Part shown: positions 8,322-14,103 of the stretch, piece by piece | Layout: every line of letters begins with the position of its first letter | Numbering within the stretch: the first letter of the stretch is position 1 | DNA from: an uncultured Opitutia bacterium | GTDB lineage: Bacteria > Verrucomicrobiota > Verrucomicrobiae > Opitutales > MB11C04 | Assembly: GCA_913048545.1 (NCBI GenBank) | Contig: CAJWWH010000036.1 | Location: 1-14,492 of the forward strand | Length of the DNA: 14,492 bases | Reading direction: 5' to 3' | The notes under the pieces: model-generated | Told to the model about the DNA's origin: nothing | Database searches by the model: none | What the model saw: only the letters and a program-made list of their open reading frames with translations | Position numbers and translations under genes: made by a program

Positions 8322-9566
8322 TCATCTAAATTCCTTTCTGTGACGATAAACACTCTGTACCAACCCAAGCAGGATAAAACAGGAAATCAGAAATGATCCC
8401 CCGTAACTAAGAAAAGGCAACGGTAAACCAGTAATGGGTGTAATGCCGATAGTCATGCCGATATTGATAAACACATGGGTCATCAACAGGACAGAGACTC
8501 CAATTGCAAGCATTGCTCCAAAGCGGTCGGCCGCTTTGGATGCCACCTTTACGCAACCAAAAATAAGCAGAAAGAATGAGCCAATGGCAATAATTCCTCC
8601 CACAAATCCTGATTCTTCTGCCAAAACCGCAAAAATAAAGTCATTATGTGCGACGGCAGAGGGCAGATATCCTAACTTGGCTTGCATGCCATTGCCCAGA
8701 CCTTTGCCAGAGATTCCGCCGGTGGCAACGGCAATCAGGGCTTGGATGCGATTCCAATTCGCTCCAATGCCGTTCGGATCCATGACCTCAGGTGCAAGAA
8801 AAGTGAGGATGCGTTTACGTTGATAGTCCTTGAGTGGTATGAGAGTGGTATCCTCGTAAGCAACAGTTGCTTCGGTTGGATGCGGGTTCTCGGATTTATA
8901 TTGATAATAACGATAAACGTCATACCCAAGCACACCAATTATCACTACAAACAGAAGGGCTGTAGCAACAAAAAATCGATAAGGTATGCGGGCGACGTAC
9001 AAAAGTGAAAATGCTATGGGTGGAAAAACTAGAGTTGATCCTAAGTCAGGTTGCTTGAAAATCAAGAACATTGGGCAAACAAAACAAATTCCCAGTTTTA
9101 AAATCCCCTTCAGGGAGTCTTTTAATGTGCCAATTTCCGACCTCGACAGTATGCTGGCACCAAGAATCAGGGTCACAATTTTTGCAAATTCAGAAGGCTG
9201 GATCTTAAACTTTCCAAAATCAATCCATCTCTGGGCACCATATTTTTCAGGCCATAGAAAAACCAGAATGAGGGAAACCACTCCCAAAACATAGAAAATA
9301 TGAGCAAATCGCATCCAAAAATGATAATCCACCATTGAAACGGCGATATATATGGAAAATCCAATCAATACCCAAAGGACTTGCATTTGCCACTGATTTC
9401 CACCTGTGTAAGCCTGTGCAGAGCGAATAAAAAGAATGCTCATCGTGCAAAGAATCATCAGGCTGATGGGTGAAAAGATTTCCCACCGTTTTTCTTTTTC
9501 TAAAAATTGACCGTGCTTCTTTTTTCCCGGGGTAAAAATTCCTGTTGATTGTGTATCCACTCCCAA
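8322..9566 (-). CDS. rodA: Rod-shape peptidoglycan glycosyltransferase RodA (SEDS family)
   Basis: This is a polytopic inner-membrane protein of about 414 residues. SEDS landmarks are clear: GAQRWIDFG (110-118), QPSEFAKI (123-130), KQPDLGSTLVF (171-181), NWNRIQALIAVATGGISGKG (270-289), LGYLPSAVAHNDFIFAVLAE (298-317) and GITPITGLPLPFLSYGGS (374-391). D309 in NDFIF aligns with the proposed catalytic Asp of RodA. RodA polymerises lipid II for lateral wall growth, normally with a class B PBP, which is not in this window. The loop before D309 reads PSAVAHND where PERHTD is common. No ATG exists before the first membrane segment, so the start must be the TTG at 9566 or, slightly better spaced from a GGAAA, the GTG at 9560. 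It follows the small Trp-rich gene by 9-15 nt. Confidence 0.93.
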   Translation of the reverse strand: MGVDTQSTGIFTPGKKKHGQFLEKEKRWEIFSPISLMILCTMSILFIRSAQAYTGGNQWQMQVLWVLIGFSIYIAVSMVDYHFWMRFAHIFYVLGVVSLILVFLWPEKYGAQRWIDFGKFKIQPSEFAKIVTLILGASILSRSEIGTLKDSLKGILKLGICFVCPMFLIFKQPDLGSTLVFPPIAFSLLYVARIPYRFFVATALLFVVIIGVLGYDVYRYYQYKSENPHPTEATVAYEDTTLIPLKDYQRKRILTFLAPEVMDPNGIGANWNRIQALIAVATGGISGKGLGNGMQAKLGYLPSAVAHNDFIFAVLAEESGFVGGIIAIGSFFLLIFGCVKVASKAADRFGAMLAIGVSVLLMTHVFINIGMTIGITPITGLPLPFLSYGGSFLISCFILLGLVQSVYRHRKEFR

Positions 9567-9575
9567 ATTTCCGGT

Positions 9576-9881
9576 TTATCCATTTGAAGAAAGAAAGTGG
9601 ATCGCTAATTCCTTCCACTCTTCCTGCAAGCATTCCGTTTGCTTAACGGGTCGTGATGCCCGGTTATACCAATAAGCGGCATTCCCCAAATCCCCTTCGA
9701 CCCGATGAAGATAGGCATGTACCCAGTCTCCATCCTTACTTCCCTCATCCTGGGCAATATCATGGGCTTTTTCCCAATTTCCTTTCTGGGCCCACCAAAG
9801 AGCCTGTAAACAATCAACCCATTCACGATTCGGTTGAGTGTTGGCAGCAATACTATCGGAAAAATCCTTAAATTCAGTCAT
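9576..9881 (-). CDS. Small Trp-rich conserved hypothetical protein
   Basis: This 101-residue protein has no signal peptide or membrane segment. It is unusually rich in tryptophan (W21, W29, W30, W36, W53, W71, W89) and predicted helical. It carries the phrase WVHAYLHRVEGDLGNAAYWY at 53-72. I recognise this helix pair as recurring in small uncharacterised bacterial proteins. Spacing of helices (NWEKAHDIAQ at 35-44, then the phrase above) resembles one and a half TPR/Sel1-like units, so protein binding is a fair guess but no function is known. It is the first gene of the rodA string, 9 nt upstream of the rodA TTG, with AT-rich promoter-like DNA before its ATG at 9881 and no Shine-Dalgarno site. 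Confidence 0.78.
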   Translation of the reverse strand: MTEFKDFSDSIAANTQPNREWVDCLQALWWAQKGNWEKAHDIAQDEGSKDGDWVHAYLHRVEGDLGNAAYWYNRASRPVKQTECLQEEWKELAIHFLSSNG

Positions 9882-9934
9882 GTTTAATGGTTATACACTC
9901 TGTGGTTTAAAATGAAGGATGAAGTAAAAACTTG

Positions 9935-9970
9935 AATATATTTATACAAATAATCACTGTTTCAAAGACA
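9935..9970 (-). promoter_or_regulatory. Candidate promoter for the rodA-rng-namZ gene string
   Basis: On the minus strand TATAAA (9946-9941) and TATATT (9940-9935) follow weak -35 candidates: TGTCTT (9970-9965, 18 bp from TATAAA) or TTGAAA (9965-9960, 19 bp from TATATT). The region is strongly AT-rich and lies 54 or more nt before the first start codon. The exact hexamers cannot be decided by eye. Confidence 0.35.
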
Positions 9971-9993
9971 TAATTTTTAAACCAGTCAACCAT

Positions 9994-10022
9994 GGCGAAT
10001 TCGGTTCAATTCTAAATTCGCC
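9994..10022 (-). terminator. Hairpin straddling the stop codon of the methyltransferase gene
   Basis: AATTCGCC (10015-10022) and GGCGAATT (9994-10001) form a perfect 8-bp stem around a 13-nt loop that contains the TAG stop codon (10012-10014). No T-run follows on the minus strand, so it is not a classical intrinsic terminator. It may mark or protect the end of the xylB-methyltransferase transcript. Confidence 0.4.
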
Positions 10023-10752
10023 TCCATCGGGTACCCAATGAAACGCTGAATTGAAACTTCCTTCGGTGCTCACGGATCACGAATGGGATTTCCACTTTTT
10101 TTTCCAATTCAAAGTGGGATTTCAATATTTCCTTGAGGGTCTCCTCCGAGTTTCCGTACCCAATCCAATTTTTTTTGGGCGTGTATTCTTCGAGCCATGT
10201 AAACGGGGTGGCAAGGAGAAGCTGCCCGCCCGGTTTGACCAGGTCAGGGAGTCGGTCTAAAAATAGTTTTGGTTCCGGTAATCGACAAATTAAATTGGCC
10301 GCATGAACCAAATCAAACTCTTTTAAATCCATCGGTAGGGAACAGGCATCCGCAACAAGAAACGATATCTTTTTACCGGCCATAACATGCGCCTTTGCCA
10401 GCCCGTTCTGATAAAGGTCCCCCTCTTCGAGATATTGGTACGATAACTCGCCCTGATCCAGAAGGGTCTGGGCGGCGGAGATAAATGACTCAGAGAGGTC
10501 GCACCCGGTCACGCTGTCGCACAAGGAGGACATTTCGAAAGAAGACCGACCGACAGCACAGCCAACATCAAGTGCCCGCGAACCGCCATTGCTCGGCAAT
10601 GAACTTAAATCAACAAGCTCCTGTACGCTCCGCGATGGAAACTGTAAAGCACTTTGGGGACCGTCTGCCCAGGGCATTACCTGACTGTCTTCGCCGTAAT
10701 GAAAAAGGAGGTATTCTCCCAGTAACTTGTTCGATTCGTAAATGTTTTCCAT
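10012..10752 (-). CDS. Stand-alone OvoA C-terminal-type methyltransferase (putative 4-mercaptohistidine N1-methyltransferase)
   Basis: The 246 residues form a class I SAM methyltransferase: motif I ALDVGCAVGRSSFE (60-73), acidic D85 in GCDLS, VADACSLP (133-140) and a post-motif block KPGGQLLLATPFTW (173-186). The surrounding wording closely follows the C-terminal domain of OvoA: YESNKLLGEYLLFHYG (5-20), FPSRSVQEL (38-46), HAANLICRLPEP (150-161), TWLEEYTPKKNW (185-196) and PFVIREHRRKFQF (223-235). OvoA uses this domain to methylate 4-mercaptohistidine to ovothiol A. Here the N-terminal iron-dependent sulfoxide synthase half is missing and the protein starts neatly at the domain border, so it is a free-standing domain, not a truncation within the window. 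The partner enzyme would have to be encoded elsewhere. A different thiol-imidazole or other substrate is also possible. It lies 8 nt downstream of xylB, probably co-transcribed. Confidence 0.85.
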   Translation of the reverse strand: MENIYESNKLLGEYLLFHYGEDSQVMPWADGPQSALQFPSRSVQELVDLSSLPSNGGSRALDVGCAVGRSSFEMSSLCDSVTGCDLSESFISAAQTLLDQGELSYQYLEEGDLYQNGLAKAHVMAGKKISFLVADACSLPMDLKEFDLVHAANLICRLPEPKLFLDRLPDLVKPGGQLLLATPFTWLEEYTPKKNWIGYGNSEETLKEILKSHFELEKKVEIPFVIREHRRKFQFSVSLGTRWRRI

Positions 10753-10760
10753 ATTAAAAA

Positions 10761-12284
10761 TCAGTCCCGGGTAATGACATCGGCAATCTGTGCAAACTGG
10801 GTCTTTAGGCTTGGATATAGGGACTGATAAATTGGATAGTGTTTTTGATATGTTTCCTGATCCGAGCCGGGGCTCACAGTTTCAGTTTTTTGGATGCATG
10901 ATCGGCAGGCTTCCTGGACACTGGTAAAAGCTCCCACCCCAACCGCTGCCAATAAAGCAGCACCATAAGCAGCCCCTTCGAGTGCGTTCACCATGGTACA
11001 GCGGGTGGAAAAAACATCCGCAAGCATTTGTTTCCATAATGCGGAACGGGAACCACCGCCTGATAAAATAATTTCATTGGGGTTGATTCCTAAATCACGC
11101 ATCAATGAGAGGGAATCATTCAATCCGTAGGATACCCCTTCCAACACCGCACGGGTGTGATGTTTTTTGGAATGGCGAAGGCTCATACCAATAAAGCACC
11201 CACGGGCATATGGATCGGGATACGGCGTCCTTTCCCCCGACAGATAAGGAAGGAAAAATAAACCTTCAGAACCCGCTGCAACCGTTTCAGCTTCTTCAGT
11301 TAAAAGATCATACGCATTCGAGCCCCCCGCGTCTTCTTTGCGTTGCTCCTCCTGCCCAAATTGATTTTTGTACCATTGAAAAGAACCCGCCGCGGAAAGC
11401 ATCACCCCCATTAAATGCCATTTTCCCGGTACGGCATGACAAAATGCATGAAGTTTCCCGCTGGGTTCAACCCGGTACTCATCACTCTGTGCAAATACCA
11501 CACCACTCGTGCCAAGAGTTGTGGAAACCAAGCCTTCCTCCACAATCCCACATCCAACTGCCTGTGCAGCCTGATCTCCCCCACCTGCGATCACAGGGGT
11601 ACCGGCTAAAAGTCCAGTTAACCTGGAGGCATCCTCCGAAATTTCAGTTGATGCCTCCGTGGACTCGGTAACTTCAGGCATCCATGTAATTGGCCAACCC
11701 AATGCATCAAACATTTCCGCAGACCAGTTTCTTTTTCCCACATCGAGTAGTGAAGTACCGGAAGCATCGGAAACATCGGAAAAGAACTGACCTGTCAGTT
11801 TATAACGAATAAAATCTTTGGGTAAAACAACCTTGTCAATGGAAGCAAATAGCTCGGACTCATGTTTCTGAGTCCATAAAATTTTAGGTGCGGTGAAGCC
11901 TGGCAAAACAGGGTTTCCGGTAATACGAAGAACTTCATCCGACCCCAGCTTTTGTGTAATTTCATCGCATTCGATATGTGACCTTTGGTCATTCCACATG
12001 ATGCAGGGTCTCAGAACGGAACCTTCTTTATTCAAAGCAACCATTCCGTGCATTTGCCCAGTCAGTCCAATTCCAGCAATTTGACTTGGACTAACCGTGG
12101 TCAGTAATTCCTTAATTGCGGTTTGGGTTGCTTCCCACCAGTCGAGTGGGTCAGCCTCTGCCCAGAGTGGTTCGGGGGTCTGAAAAGAGTATTCAGGGAC
12201 GGTTGATTTGATCACTTTTCCCTGACCATCAATGAGTAGGGCTTTGACTGAGGATGTTCCAACATCAATTCCAATATAGTACAT
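10761..12284 (-). CDS. xylB: Xylulokinase
   Basis: This 507-residue FGGY-family sugar kinase phosphorylates D-xylulose with ATP to xylulose 5-phosphate. It shows the N-terminal IGIDVGTSSVK loop (4-14), the XylB-type substrate motif GQMHG (76-80), IMWNDQR (95-101), the catalytic base D237 in AGGGDQAA, corresponding to D233 of E. coli XylB, and C-terminal nucleotide-site blocks (LSGGGSRS, then LEGAAYGAAL). Length and motif order are normal and favour xylulose over glycerol or ribulose. No xylose isomerase or transporter is present in the window, so the pathway partners lie elsewhere. The ATG at 12284 has no Shine-Dalgarno site. It is divergent from the small lipoprotein gene and is followed by the methyltransferase gene after 8 nt. 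Confidence 0.94.
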   Translation of the reverse strand: MYYIGIDVGTSSVKALLIDGQGKVIKSTVPEYSFQTPEPLWAEADPLDWWEATQTAIKELLTTVSPSQIAGIGLTGQMHGMVALNKEGSVLRPCIMWNDQRSHIECDEITQKLGSDEVLRITGNPVLPGFTAPKILWTQKHESELFASIDKVVLPKDFIRYKLTGQFFSDVSDASGTSLLDVGKRNWSAEMFDALGWPITWMPEVTESTEASTEISEDASRLTGLLAGTPVIAGGGDQAAQAVGCGIVEEGLVSTTLGTSGVVFAQSDEYRVEPSGKLHAFCHAVPGKWHLMGVMLSAAGSFQWYKNQFGQEEQRKEDAGGSNAYDLLTEEAETVAAGSEGLFFLPYLSGERTPYPDPYARGCFIGMSLRHSKKHHTRAVLEGVSYGLNDSLSLMRDLGINPNEIILSGGGSRSALWKQMLADVFSTRCTMVNALEGAAYGAALLAAVGVGAFTSVQEACRSCIQKTETVSPGSDQETYQKHYPIYQSLYPSLKTQFAQIADVITRD

Positions 12285-12372
12285 CGTTTAAACCAACAAA
12301 ATTCCGATGGTTTTGGCAATTAGAATGGGATTAAATCAAGAAGAATTAGCACGGTTCCCCCTTGGAATCAGC

Positions 12373-12402
12373 TTGACAGGGAAATAATAATCTAAATTTT
12401 AG
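12373..12402 (+). promoter_or_regulatory. Putative promoter of the small lipoprotein gene
   Basis: A perfect TTGACA (12373-12378) is followed after 16-17 bp by a weak -10 (AATTTT at 12395-12400 or ATTTTA at 12396-12401). The -10 region overlaps the short palindrome CTAAATTTTAG (12392-12402), and GTTGATCAATTCAAC (12407-12421) lies just downstream, either of which could bind a regulator. The leader would be about 60 nt. Confidence 0.5.
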
Positions 12403-12467
12403 AAATGTTGATCAATTCAACGACACATAACTCAATCATAAACCCAAACATCCTAATACTAGACGCT

Positions 12468-12605
12468 ATGAAAAACTTCCTTACCTTTTTAAGCATCCTG
12501 TCGTTGGCCCTCTTTGCATCTTGCGGTGGTGGAGCCAGCGAAGCTGAAGATTCAAACGCAAGTGAAGCACCTGCTACTGAAGCTGAAGCCCCAGCAGCTG
12601 AGTAA
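12468..12605 (+). CDS. Small acidic lipoprotein, 45 residues
   Basis: The ATG at 12468 opens on a classical lipoprotein signal: MKNFLTFLSILSLALFASC, with the lipobox LFASC and acyl-acceptor C19, followed by GGG. The mature part is only about 27 residues of Gly, Ser, Ala, Glu and Pro (SEAEDSNASEAPATEAEAP), with no basic residue, so it would be a flexible acidic tail on the membrane. An in-frame ATG at 12405 would add 21 residues ahead of the signal and is unlikely to be used. The gene has a good -35 box upstream and a strong terminator just after the stop, which supports a real, separately transcribed gene. It resembles entericidin-like or other short Ala/Glu-rich lipoproteins only in design. 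Function unknown. Confidence 0.75.
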   Translation: MKNFLTFLSILSLALFASCGGGASEAEDSNASEAPATEAEAPAAE

Positions 12606-12622
12606 TTTCTTTCAAAGAAATT
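12604..12622 (+). repeat. Palindrome abutting the lipoprotein stop codon
   Basis: AATTTCTTT (12604-12612) and AAAGAAATT (12614-12622) are perfect inverted arms around a single C, starting inside the TAA stop. It precedes the main terminator by only a few bases and may act as an extra 3'-end hairpin. Confidence 0.5.
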
Positions 12623-12626
12623 TCTT

Positions 12627-12657
12627 AAAAAGACCATCCCCGGATGGTCTTTTTTTT
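12627..12657 (+). terminator. Strong Rho-independent terminator
   Basis: AGACCATC (12631-12638) pairs with GATGGTCT (12643-12650) around a CCCG tetraloop. Flanking AAAA/TTTT extends the stem, and a run of eight T (12650-12657) follows. It ends the lipoprotein transcript. On the opposite strand a run of T also follows the stem, so it may stop transcripts arriving from the VWA gene as well. Confidence 0.92.
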
Positions 12658-12834
12658 GCATGGAATGAAGTGGGATGAGAATTTCTTTTTATTTGGAAAA
12701 TCTTTGACCAAGAAAGAGGTGAATTTTCCTATGGCCACCCACTCAGTTCCCCATGGTCTCTCATCCTTAAAACCAATGCACTTGATTGAATAATCCGCCG
12801 GGCAAAGTAAAAGGTAGTATTTTTTAAATCGTAT
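12658..12834. other. Intergenic spacer without a visible gene
   Basis: This spacer lies between the lipoprotein terminator and the VWA gene. No start-linked coding frame, repeat or RNA-like structure stands out. It is bounded on the right by the hairpin overlapping the VWA stop codon. Confidence 0.5.
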
Positions 12835-12857
12835 AAAGCTCAGTTCACCTGAGCTTT
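12835..12857 (-). terminator. Hairpin overlapping the VWA gene stop codon
   Basis: AAAGCTCAG (12835-12843) and CTGAGCTTT (12849-12857) form a perfect 9-bp stem with a 5-nt loop. The TGA stop (12840-12842) lies in the stem. On the minus strand the stem ends in TTT followed by A-T-rich DNA (ATACGATTTAAAAAA), so it could act as a weak intrinsic terminator. Confidence 0.55.
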
Positions 12858-13913
12858 TCCATCGATTTCTTTTTCCATCATCCTTATTTCATCCATATCG
12901 ACAAATTTACTCTTACCACCTGTCATCGCTGCAATTTCTTCCAATGGTAATTTAGCCCCTGCAGGAGCCCCGTATCCGATCGTGTAGATTTTGGTCTTTC
13001 CTTTTTTCTGTTTAATCAAATCAATTCCCTGGAAACTTTTATTAGAATTTCCATCGGTCATGAAATAAATGACATCGGGTTTTGGGTTCATGTAAAACGC
13101 CCACTCAAAAGAATTGTCCCACACCGTACCAAAAGTAAGCGGAGTTTCCCGAACTGCTTTCGTTAATTTTTTCTTGATCGAAGGGGTAACAGGTAACCAC
13201 TTGGGACGAACGGGGTTGTATCCATCATTGGGTTTCCATCCCCCATTGTTGGAACCGCTCCAATTTTTATGCAATTCCCTGGCATCTTCTCCGGCAACCC
13301 ATGTCGGGCCGGAAAAAAAGATAACTGAAACCGAACCGACCGCGGGCAACTTTTCAATCGCCTTGCAAAGCTCGCTTCTCATTACCTTATCCCGCCCATT
13401 CATCGACGCAGAGTAGTCAATGATAAACAGTATCTTATTCGCCTTCGATTTGATTCCCATAAAATTGGAAGCAAATGCTTTATTTAAAACGGACATATCC
13501 ACCTTTACACTCACATCGCCCATGTTTCCCATGGGACTCAATGCAATTGCAGGATTAAGGGATTTTGTCTCAATATCCACGACGGGGGCTGAAATATCAG
13601 AAATCGCCTGTGCCTGAAAAGTAAATTTTTGGGAAGGCTTTGCCTGTTTCTGCCTCTGCATCAACCTGACTTTTTGTTCCTGTTTTTTGGGAGCAGCCGT
13701 GGGTTGACCCGCATCCGCGAAATCCGACCCCGCATCATCGCTCAAAGGAATACCCATCATCATATTCCAAAAAATAGAAAAGGTCAGCACCATACAGAAT
13801 AAAGCCAGTAATAAACTATTGAGTAATCTGTAATTTCTCAGGTATTTCGAAAACGGGCTTTCTAAAGGTGCAGTTTGCTGAAGCTCAATAGGGGGTATTT
13901 CGAATTCGGACAT
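12840..13913 (-). CDS. Membrane-anchored VWA-domain protein
   Basis: The 357-residue protein has a cytoplasmic N-terminus, one membrane segment at about 30-52 (LLNSLLLALFCMVLTFSIFW), then a Gln/Lys-rich linker (about 70-100) leading to a von Willebrand A domain at about 158-345. The metal-ion-dependent adhesion site is complete: D166-Y-S168-A-S170 in IIDYSASMNGRD, a threonine in LTFGT (T260 or T263), and D287 in FMTDG. The domain should therefore bind a divalent metal and a protein ligand on the periplasmic side. VWA proteins with this layout are frequent in Verrucomicrobiota and Planctomycetota and often sit beside ExbB/ExbD or MoxR genes, none of which is in this window. An insertion rich in Asn, Gly and Trp (218-242) lies within the domain. 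The ATG at 13913 lacks a Shine-Dalgarno site. Confidence 0.85.
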   Translation of the reverse strand: MSEFEIPPIELQQTAPLESPFSKYLRNYRLLNSLLLALFCMVLTFSIFWNMMMGIPLSDDAGSDFADAGQPTAAPKKQEQKVRLMQRQKQAKPSQKFTFQAQAISDISAPVVDIETKSLNPAIALSPMGNMGDVSVKVDMSVLNKAFASNFMGIKSKANKILFIIDYSASMNGRDKVMRSELCKAIEKLPAVGSVSVIFFSGPTWVAGEDARELHKNWSGSNNGGWKPNDGYNPVRPKWLPVTPSIKKKLTKAVRETPLTFGTVWDNSFEWAFYMNPKPDVIYFMTDGNSNKSFQGIDLIKQKKGKTKIYTIGYGAPAGAKLPLEEIAAMTGGKSKFVDMDEIRMMEKEIDGKAQVN

Positions 13914-14103
13914 CTTGGGAGAATTTATTTAATTTTATTTATGTCTATTATTACTATATTTAATAAAATGTAAGTGCACCCTTTTCACAAAGGCAAGGTA
14001 TTTATTAAAATACTGTTTATATGTTGTCGACCCGGTTTGGAGTGAGATAACAAATTCCATACAAAAAAGATCTGCCAACAAATCCCGATTCTGGACAGAA
14101 AAT
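13914..14103. other. AT-rich intergenic region upstream of the VWA gene
   Basis: No gene is visible in this 190-bp spacer. It contains the candidate VWA promoter (13968-13996) and an interrupted palindrome, GTATTT ATTA AAATAC (13998-14013), immediately upstream of that promoter, which could be an operator. No terminator is seen after the DUF1501 stop codon, so read-through into the VWA gene remains possible. Confidence 0.45.
13968..13996 (-). promoter_or_regulatory. Candidate promoter of the VWA gene
   Basis: On the minus strand TTGCCT (13996-13991) and TTACAT (13973-13968) are spaced by 17 bp. The start point would fall near 13961, giving a leader of about 47 nt. Both hexamers are partial consensus matches in very AT-rich DNA. 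Confidence 0.4.

Noticed and set aside
9247..9633. 128-codon minus frame overlapping the rodA 5' end
   Set aside because: It is an out-of-frame shadow of rodA and of the small Trp-rich gene. The composition is not that of a known family, while rodA motifs in the other frame are unambiguous.
12392..12661. 89-codon minus frame across the lipoprotein gene
   Set aside because: It is antisense to the lipoprotein signal peptide and its Ala/Glu-rich tail, and its Ala/Ser-rich text simply mirrors that composition. It begins beyond the strong terminator.
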